A stretch of DNA of 64,000 bases from Pseudorasbora parva (Eukaryota > Chordata > Actinopteri > Cypriniformes > Gobionidae), in contig NC_090195.1 in assembly GCF_024679245.1 (NCBI RefSeq), positions 11,079,874 through 11,143,873 of the forward strand, in the 5' to 3' direction. Below are positions 48,240-60,642 of the stretch, piece by piece; position 1 is the stretch's first letter, and the number at the start of each line of letters is the position of its first letter. The notes below the pieces were generated by a model. It searched no databases. It was not told where the DNA came from and saw nothing but the letters and a program-made list of their open reading frames with translations. The position numbers and the translations under genes are program-made.

Positions 48240-50280
48240 ACAACTGCAGAACAGAAAAACCCAACAAATGCAGTTTTGGAGATGCTCTAACCCAGTCGTA
48301 TAGCCATCACAATTTGGCCCTTGTCAAACTTGCTCAAATCCATACGCTTACCTATTTTTCTAACACATCAACTTTGAGGACAAAATGTCCGCATTCAATT
48401 CTAAAAGCAGATATAACTCCAATTGTGGTGCATCCATCTTCCATCTGCTGTTCTTTGAAACCATGACAAGCTCTGTGGACCTGCTGTGGCCTACAGCACA
48501 GATACCACAGCACATTTCCACCATTGGTGGTTTACCATGGTAAAGCGCTTTATTTAGTTATAAATTTAGTTATTTAGTTATAAAAGTTTAGGACATGGTC
48601 ATCAGCATCTATGCCTTTAGACATCACCCACAAGCAATGAAATACTTTTACTTCTTCATTTCAGATTTGTTTGTTTGTATGCACTTCATTGTTTTAATGA
48701 CTGTAGATACTGAACTCAACTGTATCCATCAAGCCATAGTTGCTTGTGCTTTTATGATGCCATGATCACAACAAAATAATATTAGAACTATAAGATAAAG
48801 AGACAACAGAACAGGTGATGCTGAGCAATATGCATTAGTTAGAATTTCATACATAGTTATATGCAGAAAAGTTATTTTTTGACAACTTGTTTTATCATAT
48901 TAAATGCAACGACAATCTAATGTATATGAGCACAAAAGATGACTTGTTTATTACATATTTTGAAAGTATGATTTAAGAAATAGTATTCAGGGGTGTATAA
49001 ATAACTTCAGTCAGTGTCCAATCCTCATGTCTCATTATAAAATGACCAAACTTTATTTTACCCTGGAAAGCAAGAAAAAAGAGAACAGGATCGGCCTTAA
49101 GGTATTGCAATCTTATAGCAGACTAATGAAGAGATTCTGACCTCAACACTGCTGAGAATCCAGTTTTTGTGCAGATCGTTAGTTCTTGTGCAACCTTTAA
49201 ATGAGAATATTATTAAAACATATTGTTAAATATAATAACAGTTATAATATAGAAACATATTTAATAATAGAAACATATTAAATATAGTAATACTTTATGT
49301 AAACTGATGGTATTTTAAGTTAACATGGAAGTCAAATCATAAGTAATATTCACCTTTCTGCAGTCGTGTTGCTCTCCAGCACACACAGACACTTGACACC
49401 AGTAACAGGAGCAGAAGAACAGAGACCACAGGCAGCCACGGGCTGATACTGATGATCACTGGATCATGACTGATATCTGCATCCTGCTGGTCCACATCAT
49501 TATAGATTTCTAATTCAGTTTGATTCACAGGATGCAAAAAAAAAAATTGTCTCATTTTCAAAAGTCAAAAACTATTAAGATTTTAAAAAAAACAGAAGTT
49601 ACAGAATAATATGAAGTTAAATCCTACCTTCATAGTCCAGTTTGTTGCAGTGAGATTGCTCAATCGTATAGTCCGTGCAGCAGTAGAGCATCAGATCAGT
49701 GTCAGTGATGTTCATCAGAAGCAGAGAGTGAGTGTTTGAGGATGAACTGAGAGCTTTTATCCGTCCTGCATAACTTGGGTGAATATTGGAGGGCTCTGGT
49801 TTAGATTTACCTCCATACAGAAATTCAAGCTTCAGAATTCTGACAAATGTTTGATTTCCGTTTGTGATGATCCATGTAATCTCTCGATCATCTTTAATGC
49901 TACAGGGGAGTGTTGTGTTTCCTCCTGGATGAACATTCACTGATGATCCTTCAGTGAGAATCATGAAGACACTGAAACCTAGAGATGAAACAAACTAATC
50001 TGGTTAGTATGGAAAATGTAAATTCATGGAAAACTTGAAAATATGTGTCTTGGTGATTATTGACATATCAAAATCAACTTACAAACGAAGAATGTCACAA
50101 GCATTTTCAAATCAAATGTACAGCATCAGTGGACTTGGAGTATTTGATCATTTCACATACTCACATGTAAATTGTGTCAGGATCATTTTCTCGCGTGCTC
50201 TCTTTATGTGGTTTGTGACAAATTTCAGTCTCTCTCTTTCAGATCATCAACTGCAAGAATGTGTCACATCCCTTGTTTGA
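48240..50280 (+). repeat. Local segmental duplication, copy B (with Ig gene)
   Basis: 48240-49062 and 50122-50280 match 17460-18393 and 18394-18550. The left part includes a decayed Tc1 relic. The right part holds a decayed chemokine intron/exon-2 relic (CATCAACTGC, with the CC lost). The Ig receptor lies in the 1,059 bp found only here. Confidence 0.75.
49058..50104 (-). CDS. Single-V-domain Ig receptor with transmembrane segment
   Basis: A type I membrane protein, predicted 177 residues, from minus-strand exons 50104-50083, 49978-49628, 49509-49354 and 49062-49058, all joined in phase 1 at GT-AG sites. It starts with a signal peptide (MLVTFFVCFSVFMILTEG). One immunoglobulin domain follows: first Cys in TTLPCSI, core Trp in REITWII, and DTDLMLYCC at the second Cys. 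Asn-X-Thr sites are NTT, NQT and NIT. A short acidic stalk leads to a transmembrane segment (LPVVSVLLLLLLVSSVCVCW) and a tail of only about eight residues with no ITIM and no charged residue in the membrane. It is reminiscent of fish CD300/NITR-like receptors; the exact family is not assigned. The last exon is tiny; the acceptor is strong (CTTGCTTTCCAG) and AATAAA follows immediately. A different last exon ending near 49120 is possible. Confidence 0.7.
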
Positions 50281-50284
50281 TCAT

Positions 50285-51130
50285 ACTTAGGAGGTGGTCT
50301 TTACTACGTACTTATCCAATTGATACAATATACGTACATGCTGATACATTGTAAATAAATATAAAGTTCTTACATTTAATTAACATTTAGTTAAACCGAT
50401 AACTTTACCACTAACTGTAACACAAACCTTAAAGAGATACTTCACTGCTTTTTCATATTAAACTGTTATTCCCTTAACTAAAACGAGTTACATACCTCTC
50501 TCTCTCGCCTGAGTGCGTGCACTTAATCTCTCTGACGCGCGGTGACGATCTGATAGCATTTAGCTTGGCCCACCAGTTCATTCACTATGGTACCAAACAG
50601 AGATCAATTTAGAAGCGACCTAACACCTCCACGTCTTCTTGACAGAAATGAGAGAGGGAGGGGGAGATGTGAGGGAGGATTTTTTAGCCGGGACTTTTTA
50701 CTGCGCCGAGTCGAAGTACTCTCAGAAGTGCTATTCCGCCATACATTATAGTTCTCCTTTTTAATCCGCTTAGAAAAGCGCCACATTTTATTTTGTGTCA
50801 CTATACTTGATCGTTCAACTATTCGTGTAACTGTATTTAAACAGGGAAAACGTGGAGGTGTTTGGTTCTAAATTTCCTCGTCTTAGTTAAGGGAATTAAC
50901 AGTTTAATATGTAAAAGCGTGGAAGTAACCCTTTAACTCCTAAACTTAACCAAACCCAAACTTACAAATCATTTTACTAAAAAAAAAAAAAAAATCATTT
51001 TACTGCCAGTGAGCTGGCAGATCCACAAATGGTTTTATTGAATTTACCCACAAACTTACACCAATATGCTGATGAGATAGAACAATTAAATCATCCACAA
51101 AAATAAACGTGCTTGCAAGATTTAGGCTAT
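50285..51130. other. Gene-free stretch
   Basis: No gene is supported. 50430-50940 may be a decayed element: CACTGCTTTTTCATATTAAACTG near its start and CAGTTTAATATGTAAAAGCG near its end are inverted relative to each other. Confidence 0.4.
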
Positions 51131-51395
51131 TGTCACGGCTGGTGACCCAGGAACAGGCTGAAGACTCTGAAGATCACAACATGCAGACAGGCAACAGAAA
51201 CAACCTTACATAACTACAAATACTGCGTGAACAAGAGGAAAGTAAATAGCAGACAGAAACAAGATAATTAACTAGCTGAACATAACTAAACTAAGGGTAA
51301 CCAGGAAACAGACAAGTGGTGTGAAACTAAGACAAAGAAACATGACAGAATCCGAACACAATGTGAAGACCAAACAAGCAGACACACATGTGACA
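51131..51395. repeat. Solo LTR, 265 bp
   Basis: It starts TGTCACGG, ends GTGACA, and is flanked by a perfect 5-bp duplication GCTAT (51126-51130, 51396-51400). TG...CA termini and 5-bp duplication are the signature of an LTR retrotransposon reduced to one LTR. It stops 29 bp upstream of the TATA-like box of chemokine 3. Confidence 0.7.
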
Positions 51396-51423
51396 GCTAT
51401 GCAATTTATTCCTCTTTGTTGAC

Positions 51424-51430
51424 TATTTAA
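51424..51430 (+). promoter_or_regulatory. TATA-like box of chemokine 3 pseudogene
   Basis: TATTTAA lies in the context TTGACTATTTAAGAC, matching 5096-5102 upstream of chemokine 1. It lies 75 bp upstream of the start codon. Confidence 0.5.
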
Positions 51431-51498
51431 GACAAACTAATAAGAGTCTTCTTAAACTTTTTCTTGAATATTTTCAAGGGAGAGTATCGACTGTGACG

Positions 51499-51790
51499 AT
51501 GGAGACACAAAGGATCCTCATGAGGAGTTTGGCTGTTGTGGTTTTTGCATCTGTGGTCTGGACTATAACAGGTAAAGTGTTTATAATGATTTGCACAATA
51601 TTCTGTCTGATGCAACGTTACAAAATATTAAGGTTTACTCTCCTTTCGTTTTGGTTTTTAGCAGATGCTGCAAAGTTTCCACGCTGCTGTACTGTCGTCT
51701 CCACAAAAGAGTTGACCGATCCCAACGGTTTCAGACTGAAAAGCACGATCTACCCTGTCTGAAGGCCGTCCAGAATTATAATTCCTCTCT
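51499..51790 (+). pseudogene. CC chemokine 3, truncated pseudogene
   Basis: Exon 1 (51499-51571) encodes the same signal peptide as chemokines 1 and 2, ending VVWTIT, with a GTAAAG donor. Exon 2 starts at 51665 with DAAKFPRCCTVVSTKELTD, keeping the CC motif. A one-base deletion near 51739-51750 shifts the frame, and TGA at 51761 ends a 57-residue product. In the shifted frame the third cysteine block (CLKAV) is still readable, but the exon 2 donor is gone (GTCCAGAATT where the others have AT-GTAAG). No exon 3 or 4 is found downstream. A secreted CC-containing peptide could still be made from a two-exon transcript, but it could not fold as a chemokine. Confidence 0.75.
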
Positions 51791-51899
51791 AGAGAAGTCA
51801 AAAGTAAAAATTGCAGCCATGCTATTTGAAGCAAAATGTCCATGTCTAATGTTATTACTCCAATATATTACAGAACAAACTGACTTTGATTAGTGTCTG

Positions 51900-54200
51900 C
51901 TTCATTAGATGATCAGATGTTGCTGTTTTATGTCGGAATTTTTGCCAGATTATATTATAGGTGTAATAAATTACACAAGGAAAAGTCAAGGGTGACATGA
52001 ATAAGGACAGAATTAGGAATTTAATTTAACATCACACGTGTTAGTGTTGGTATTACAAATTCCAGCATGGTAGTCTACGACATGCAGATGTTGCCTACTG
52101 TAATGCCAATAGAGGGGGACAGAGAACACAGAATAAGGTCACAGACAAGAATGTGAGGGGAAAAATCAGGCTTATTTTAAGCATCTTGATGTTCTCCATT
52201 GTTTTTCTTCCTTAGAATGAAAAATAAAGAATATGTTTCAATAACAGAACAAAGACTTATTATTTCCTCTGGTTTGAGGTATTCCTGTCTCAGGACTTAT
52301 GCCATAGCATCTGCCTTGAAGAATAATAGGAAAAGGTGAATTACACAAAGTGGCCATAAGAGAGGAACTTTTAAGAGCAAATACTCATTAACACATGTAA
52401 ATATTGTATTAACATGATGTGGTGTATATAGTGCAGGTGTGATATCACTTTGTAGGCCAAAACACGGAAACGAGTTAGCATTCGAGCACTTCCGGTTCCC
52501 TCCTCACAAAGTCAAAAAAATGTTCTTCAAATGGCTGAAAGGTCTATAGTGAACACAAGATCAACACACTTTCATGTTTTAACGCTAGTTAGTTTAGGCT
52601 ACCTATTTTTTTTTTTTTTTTTAAATGTGTTAATTATCTCGATGGAAAAAATGTGTAAGTATCATAAACTTGTGTTGATCACAAAACTTTTTTTTTTGTT
52701 GCAATAATCCAAAATTTTCTTGAGGGAACCATTGTGATGCTAAAAAAAAAAATGACGTCATACCTGCATCATCTCTATTCTATAAATTTAGATCTTGTAT
52801 AGTTTAAAATAGGAATTTTAAAATATATATCTGACAAAAATTAAAATTATCAGAATACATTAGTTAATTGAATGACACAGTAAATGCCCACACCATTGCT
52901 AGCCCTCAAGTGGCAAAAATTCAAAATTCATACATAGCAACCTTCTGATAAAGCAAGGGATATTGGTTTAAGGTCTATTGAATATGCTATGGTTCCATTT
53001 GCTGCTGTGATCCATCACTCACCCACCCAAACTTCTCAAGCAATGCCAAGAACAATGTGGTAGAAAAGAAAATCAAACTACACACCATTTTGTGTCATTA
53101 TTCTGTGTGGTGACATAAAAAGTCTTATTTTATTGGCACTATAAGAACAATCACACAATCTAATCTAATATAACATATTTCTTGTTTGTCCACACCAAAG
53201 CTCCTAACTAGTGTTGTGTTGCCAGAGTTGAGCATTTAAGAAACATCAACAGTCCGTTTACTCTCTACCTCGTGGATATTTTAGACCTGTCCCTGGAGAC
53301 AGAGCTGTTCTTTTTTCCTGGTCATGAAATTCATTATTCAAGGTGTATAAACCCTCCATCTGCTGCCTGTCTGGCTTAAACACTGCACTGTCCATCTGAG
53401 CCAGTGGAAATGTTTGACTCCATCACCTCACTGTAGCAGTGCCACACACATCACACACCTTCATAAATTCAACATCACCTGTTGTTGATCTGATATTTCT
53501 CCCTCCGAAGGCATCTAAAACAGGCTTTATCTTGATGCATATCCAAAAGCAACAGTATTCACATGGCAAATGTCCAGGTAGCATCGCCTTTAATATTCAA
53601 AAAGTACGGTATTACCATAAATTGTGATATAGGCAACCAAGTTCATAAAACACTACCTTGTTACATGTCCAAAACATAGCAACGGTTTGCATTTGTATTG
53701 TGTATATCAACCTAATACATATTTCATAATATACAGTATACAGTAGGCAGTAATTGTTATAATAATGCAAAGTATTGCCATGTTTTGGAACATGTACCAA
53801 GGTGATATTGTTTTTTGGACTTGGTAACATGTTAAAGAAATTGCATGGTGTAATGCCATTTTAATACCATGTTTTTTTTAATATAAATCAAGATACTGCC
53901 AAGGTTTTTTTTACATGTACCTAGCTAATACTACAACTTTTGGACATTTGCCATGGTACTTTGTAAAGTACCTTTGAGTACCATGTAAAAACTAGTATAG
54001 GATATTGTAATAATTGTGTACTATGGTATATCTTGGTACCATAGTATTACCATCTTATATCTTAAATGCACTTTAATGTAATGGTAAACAAAATCCATCT
54101 CCAATTAAATGTCTTATGTACATAGTTGGTGAAAATGTTTGATGTTGTTGGATTTGCCTTTTTTAGGGCATCAATATGAGCATATAAACTCCTGACACAC
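51900..54200. other. Gene-free stretch
   Basis: No gene is supported. 53570-54060 repeats words such as TACCATG, GGTACCA and CATGGTACT in both orientations, suggesting a decayed palindromic element. Confidence 0.35.
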
Positions 54201-54448
54201 CTGAGCACGTACGTCCACTCAGAAAAGCACCGTTTCTCAGTGAGAGATATCGACGAGGTCAGCCTGAGCTCCAGAGGAGAACAGGACGGCTCATTCTGAC
54301 TGATGAACAGAAGGAACTCCTCGCTGTGCTCCTCGCTGTGCGGCGACATTGACAAGCAGGGAGCAAACGCAAAAGCACAGCTGTTCCTAATGGACAACAT
54401 GTTTTCAAAGACTCCCAGACATTGTATGTGTGAACAGGGGTCAATGAC
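54201..54448 (-). other. Unassigned exon-like block
   Basis: On the minus strand this 248-bp block is open, more GC-rich than its surroundings, and bounded by a possible acceptor (CTATGAGCAG) and donor (GTGCTCAG, then GTGTGT). It would encode DPCSHIQCLGVFENML, then SPHSEEHSEEFLLFISQNE and SLTEKRCFSEWTYVLR. I do not recognise the family. A + strand frame in the same place (LTDEQKELLAVLLAV) is also open for about 33 codons, so strand and even coding status are uncertain. It could be an exon of an unknown gene or a decayed element. Confidence 0.3.
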
Positions 54449-55049
54449 TGCTCATAGGATCCCAAAAGACCATTTCTATTTATCTAAAGCTCAGGCCAAC
54501 CAGTTACGGATACCAGTCAGCAATTTGGACGGCGTACATTTGAAATGCCTGTCTATTTCCGTCAGATGCAAGGGTTCTGGAAGCAGATTTGCATTTCCCA
54601 AGAGTCCAGTGTGTGGAGGTTTCCACTTGACTGGTTTTTGAGCACACTGTTCTAACTGTTGCCTCTCAGTGGTTACCATATCCACAGGCTGACAACTTAG
54701 CTCTTGTCACAGGATTGGATGCATGTCATTTCGGCCTTATACCCATGTCAAATGATTTAGCTGAGGTCAACAGCACTGATAAGTCAGGACGAATCATGAT
54801 GGATCATTGCCAAAGTGAAGCATCTGTTGATTTTTTGGGTGAAGAGATAAGGCACAGGGGTTAATTAACAATTCAGAAGCATTTTAGGTTGTCTAATGTA
54901 GGCAAATAACTTTGACTTTGCTCATTTTCTTAAAGTTGTGACATGAATAGTAAGTTTACAAATTCCCTTGGTAAAAACATGGCTCTCAAATGACTTATTT
55001 TACACTTTATGATATAAATGAAAGTGAATATGACAGTATATAATTTGTA

Positions 55050-56185
55050 CAGTGGGGCAAAAAAAGTATTTAGTCAGCCACCAATTGTGCAAGTTCTCCC
55101 ACTTTAAAAGATGAGAGAGGCCTGTAATTTTCATCATAGGTACACAACTATGAGAAACAGAATGAGAAAAAAATCCGAAAATCACATTGTCTGATTTTTA
55201 AAGAATTTATTTATAAATTATGGTGGAAAATAAGTATTTTCTCACCTACAAAAGTTAATCTTAATATTTTGTAATGTACCTATTGTTGGCAATGACAGAG
55301 GTCAAAGGTTTTCTGCAAGTCTTCACAAGGTTTTTACACTGTTGCTGGTAGTTTGGTCGATTTCTCCATGCAGATCTCCTCTAGAGCGTGATGTTTTTGG
55401 GCTATCGCTGAGCAACACAGATTTTCAACTTTTGATTTTCTGTGGAAATTGAAATCTGGAGACTGGCTAGGCAACTCATAATTGTCATGCTGAAAGACCC
55501 AGCCACGTTTCATGTTCAATGCCCTTTTTAATGGAAGGAGGTTTTTACTCAAAATCTCACGACACATGATCCCATTTATTCTTTCCTTTAAACGGATCAG
55601 TCCTCCTGGTCCGTTTGCAGAAAAACAGCTCCAAAGCATGATGTTTACTTCCCCATGCTTCACAGTAGGTATGGTGTTATTTGGATACAACACAGCATTC
55701 TTTCTCCTTCAAACACGACAAGTTTTTACCAAAAATGTATGTTTTAGCTTCATCTGATCATATGAAATTCTCCCAATCCTCTTCTGGATCATCCAAATGC
55801 TCTCTAGCAAACTTCAGATGGGCCCGGACATGTACTGGCTTAAGCTGGGGGACACATCTGGCACTGCAGGATTTGAGTCCCTGGCAGCGTAGTGTGTTAC
55901 TGATGGTAGCCTTTGTTACTTTGGTCCCAGCTCTCTGCAGGTCATTCACTAGGTCCCCCCGTGTGGTTCTGGGATTTTTGCTCACTGTTCGTGTGATCAT
56001 TTTGACCCCATGGGGTGAGATCTTGTGTGGAGCCCCTGATCGAGGGAGATTATCAGTGGTCTTCTATGTCTTCTATTTTCTAATAATTGCTCCCAACTTG
56101 AATAATGTCTTTTATACTTACAAAAGTTAAAACAGGTGGATTAATACAAGTAACGAGTGGAGGACAGAGGAGTCTAGAGTCTAAA
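55050..56185 (-). mobile_element. Tc1-like element, decayed, minus-strand transposase
   Basis: CAGTGGGGCAAAAAAAGTAT starts at 55050 after TA, with the same terminal sequence as the Tc1 at 26416. Minus-strand frames 56000-55758 ([20 protein letters not shown]) and 55693-55334 ([16 protein letters not shown], then RGWVFQHDN) are the middle and catalytic parts of the transposase. About 25 residues after the second catalytic Asp are deleted and the third acidic residue is lost. The far terminus near 56185 is incomplete. Inactive. Confidence 0.8.
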
Positions 56186-56189
56186 GGAT

Positions 56190-56905
56190 GTGTAGGGGAG
56201 AAAGGGTAATTTTATAACACGGGTTAGGATGTAACACTAAGTTTGACAGGTCATATACACTTCTTTTTGAGCTCACAGGAGAAATTGCATATGACTGTGA
56301 TCTGCCTCAATTGAACGCACAAGTTTATGCGCACCTTGATGAAAAATGTATGCACATCTTGATGCTTCCATCCAGTGTTTCACACAAATTCACACAAAAA
56401 TCGGTGGATCTTGGAAATATAGCTAGTGACAAGAATACAGTACACTTACACTCATACAAACACGCAGCAGTAATTTTGCACTACATTTAATGTTCTAAAA
56501 AATAAAACAATATGTTTTTTGTCCATTTAAATTGTTTATGTTGTTCAAAATTATTTTGACGCAAACGATTCAATGATTTTTATGCAAAAATAGGATAGTG
56601 TGGGTGTTATTTCAGCCAATTATCTCTGTGTTAAATCGCTCCCCAGCTGTTAGCCTACAACTCACCGCAGTAGTTGGGTAGATTGTAACAACGGGACATT
56701 AACTCATAATCTGTGATTGTATAGTACATGTCCAAGTGAGTTATATTTGTAGCAGACAAACGTGGTTACAATTTATCAAAATGTGAGACATCTAACACAA
56801 ACAACCACTTGAGTTACTGATGCTCAGACAAAAAGTGTTACAACCATCCCGGTTTCCCCTACATGAGAAATGCTAAGCATTCTAAAAAGCTACAATCTAC
56901 GCATT
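56190..56905. other. Gene-free stretch
   Basis: No gene or clear element is visible. The words GTTACAAT and GATTGTAACA recur in inverse, which may be a decayed MITE. Confidence 0.35.
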
Positions 56906-56909
56906 TCTA

Positions 56910-57780
56910 TGGAAGCTTGCTTCCGCCACAGAATAAAAAAGGTAACTGAGACTTTTTATCTCACAATAAAAAGTCTCAGTTCTTCTGACTTTTTTTTCTC
57001 GCAATTGTGAGTTTACTTGCTAGTTGAGTTTGAGTTAACTTTTTCTCCCAATTGCCTGATATAAACACTTTGTGAGTTATAAAGTCAGATTTGCGTGATA
57101 TAGCTAAAGTCGCAAATATGAGATATAAAGTCAGAATTGAGTGATATAAAAAAGTCGCAATTGTGAGATATAAAGTAAGAATTACATGATATAGCAAAAG
57201 TCGCAAATTGTGAGTTTAAAGTCAGATTTGCGTGATATGGCGAAAGTTGCAGTTGTGAGTTATAAAGTCAGAATTGCGTGATATAGCGCGTAACATAGCG
57301 TTATAGAGAATTTGTCACATGCCAGATTCGTCACTCCTCTTCAAAGTCGGAATTGTGTGATATAGCAAAAGCTGCAATTGTGAGTTAAAAGTCAGAATTG
57401 CATGATATAGCACAATATAGCGCGTAATATAGTGATATAGAGAATTTGTCACATTCATCACTCCTCTTCAAAGTCAGAATTGCGTGATATAGCACAATAT
57501 AGTGCATAATATAGCGATATAGAAAATTTGTCACATTCGTCACTCCTCTTTAAATTTGGAATTGCGTGATATAGCTAAAGTTGCTATTGTGAGTTATGAA
57601 GTCGGAATTGCAAGTTATAAAATCAGGATTGCGAGACATAAACTCGGAATACTCTTCTTCTTTTTTTTTTACTCTGAATTGGACCTTATATTGATCACAA
57701 TTGCGAGATAAATTGTGAGATAAAAAGTCGAAATGTCTTTCTTTTAAATTGTTTTATTCCGTGGCGAAAATAAGTTTCCA
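56910..57780. mobile_element. TA-flanked transposon built around a minisatellite, 871 bp
   Basis: The ends TGGAAGCTTGCTTCCGCCAC and GTGGCGAAAATAAGTTTCCA are inverted with mismatches and flanked by TA (56908-56909, 57781-57782). The interior is a tandem array of about 40-45-bp units alternating the words AAAGTCAGAATTGCGTGATA and AAAGTCGCAATTGTGAGTTA. Some units also contain a longer block with GAGAATTTGTCACATTCGTC. No protein is encoded; Tc1/mariner-type by target site. Confidence 0.8.
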
Positions 57781-58339
57781 TACATTTCTGCCTCAGCATA
57801 TGACCAAAATCCACATTAGATCACAATCGAGGGTTTTGACAAACACTCAATGGTGTTTTAGTGAGTTTTAAGTAAAAGCATGGTAATAATCAGACAAATT
57901 GTCATGTGTTGAATTGCTCGATGCTAATTGTTGCTATAAGTCACCGATTGTGTGTTGAATGTACAGTCGTAAAAAGAATAAGGTCATGAGAAAAAGTTTT
58001 GTTTTCTAGAAAATCATGCATGTATATCAAGAGCAATGCCACAATTTATATTTGACAATGACGTCGGCTCTTGGCACGGTGATGTCATGTTATAATGAGC
58101 TATTTTATGGATGGTAACTGTAATATTATTTATCAAATCTTGTCAGTAAAGTTACACTGTTTACTGCAAAAAGTAATAATAGGCCTTCAGTAACACATTA
58201 CTAGTAACGCAATACTGCCCAACCCTGAAAATAACACTGGTTCGCTTGGACAAAAATCATTAGTTAATTGCAGGAAATTGTTTACAAACACTGCTAATGA
58301 GCATGAGGCAAGAGGACAGAAACTCTGCCGTGGCAGTGA

Positions 58340-60642
58340 GCCATCCTTTATTCTATAGACTGGGACACCACCATCATGTCCGTGAAAGCTGACCCAGTCT
58401 TCATCCGAACAACTGTTACACTGAAAGCTGCGAAACTCCATAATCAGGCTGTGTGAATTACCGTGAAATTTAATTTGTGACATTCTGACGTTCAATTGTT
58501 TTTACTGAGTTGATGGCACTAAACATATATGCTAAGAAAAAAACAGTGACTTATGTGAATTGTGCTAGGGTGTTGCATGAAGAAACAGTGTTTGTAAGAA
58601 CAGTGTCTGAAAATGAGAGTTGTTATCCATTGTTAATTTTTTTCAGTCTCCAAGAAGGCCATGTTCACTCCTTTTTCAGAATACAGGAAGGCGATAAGAC
58701 AACAGATGCAATAGAACAGGAAATGAGTCAAAACAACATCATCTGTGTGTGATATAATCTGTGTTGATGGCCGAGCTGATCTGTTGATCGGCAAGGGAGA
58801 AGTGTAATCGTGTTTCACTGCTCCTTTTTTAGCATCTCATTTATTGTACCATTCACAAACCGGGATCATAAAAACAACCTTATCTACCATATCTCCAAAT
58901 TATTTTGGCATATTAAAGATATTTCAATTACCGCAGTGTGAATTGCTGGTTAGAATAAGTGGTGAAAATTAATTTCAAATTCAGCTAAATTAATAGTGAT
59001 TCAAAATGACAGTTTAAAATGTCCACATTTAATAAAAAAGCTCTATACAGTTTACAAGAAACATTCAGCAAAAATGTAACAATTTTCCATTAAAACATTG
59101 CAGATGGTTAAATATAATAAAAGAGAAGAGCACAATGTTATTTACATCTGTCAAACATGCCAGATTGGTCACAGAGGCATACTGTCCTCCACAGTATTTC
59201 ATTTAGATAAAACTCAATTCCTTTCTGCCAGGTTTAATCAAAGCTCCATCTTTTCTTCTCCCTCTGACAGTCTGATAATGATGCTGAATGCCCCTGCCCA
59301 TGGCATCTGTGTCACTTTAGATGAGCGTAACCTCGCACGTGGTGTCCCGGGGACCGTTTGCTCTTCAGGCCCTGCTGTAAGAGATCCGATCTCCTCTTCA
59401 ACCCGTCGTGCATTCTGCGGAGCGCACTTCAACAAATCTGTTTGCGACAGAACACAGCGCGCGCTGAAACGTCACTTTCATGCTCGCTGTGTTTTGTCAG
59501 TTTTCACTTGACCTAAATCTGCGTCCAACTGTCTACTGGATTAATTATCTGTTTTTCAGTTGAATGAAAAGAGCACAGGCAGCGGGATTCATTGCAGTGT
59601 ACAACTCTCCAACCCTCCAGACAATGTGAAGCGCAGCAACACAAAGCAAAATAATCAGGAAAACCATCGACACCTTCCATTGAAATGACTGATCAGTGGC
59701 ATGGAAAATAAAAGAGTTTGCGAAAGTAATAACAGCGAGTCGTGTTTGCTTTATCACTGGATCTTTTTGTAGGCCAGCTAAATATTTTCATTCATAAGAC
59801 TTTCTGAATCTCCTCGCATAGTAACGAAGAAATATATTACATTCACATGCTAGAATATACATAGTAAAGCATAATCTTATATCTGACAGAGTTTCATACA
59901 GTGGCTTTTCTTCAGAAGGTAAAACAAGAGAAAATAGCCCCAGGGGTCGTATAATGACAAAAGGGCATTATGTAATCATGCGGACGGTTCAATATCAGAG
60001 CAAGAAGTGTTGCTTTTTCTTACAATCGCCACTTTCTGTTTGAGCGCATGACTGTCTTTTCAGTTTAGCTCAGTGTCCGTGCGTATTTGAAGACATATTC
60101 TTCTAAAATAAGTCCCAGGCTAATCTGGACGCCTCCAGCAGTAATGTCCTCTTTCTAAAAACCTCACATTTGAGTTTGGTATTGAGGTGACCCACTTCTT
60201 GAATTCATCCAAGACATGTTCTTGGGGTGGCGGCTTTGTTCATGGCACCGCGTCTCCATGAGTATCTAAGAAAACGGCTGTGGGTCTTAAGTAGCATTTA
60301 CATAACACTATTATATAATCTGACCCTAATGCTATGAAAGTGTTTACAAAAAAGCCATAAATATTGTGATATGAGTTATAGTTTTTAATACCACCAATAC
60401 TCTCACTCACAGAGGTTTGGTATAAATTTTGGCGGGCAAGCAAGATTTTGCATTGTACTGACAACACAGCGTCGTGTCTCATAGAGATGCTGAATCCTCA
60501 TCGTGTCTCTTGCATGTCAATCTCATGCTTCAGAAAGCCTCGTCTTCTTCAGCATAAAGCTTTTGAAAAAAAGAGTTGTTGGCCAAGGGGCAGTGAAGTA
60601 AGAGCATGATTCATAAAGCGCCGCTTCTGTTCTTGGGATGTC
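58340..60642 (-). other. vipr2: Probable 3' untranslated region of vipr2
   Basis: Downstream of the vipr2 stop codon there is no further recognisable coding sequence or well-defined transposon for about 2.3 kb. A minus-strand AATAAA lies near 58347-58352. Long 3' untranslated regions are usual for this receptor, so the stretch may be transcribed, but the true end is not determined. Open frames on either strand here (for example 59098-59511) show no domain. Confidence 0.35.

Noticed and set aside
51591..51893. 100-aa + strand frame as a functional chemokine
   Set aside because: It reads through the chemokine 3 intron and the shifted exon 2; the third-cysteine block is present, but there is no donor, exon 3 or fourth cysteine.
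57050..57660. Possible CRISPR or centromeric array
   Set aside because: The repeats lie inside TA-flanked inverted termini, so they belong to a transposon.
59098..59511. 137-aa + strand frame
   Set aside because: It lies opposite the probable vipr2 3' untranslated region, has no recognisable motif and lacks a gene-like context.
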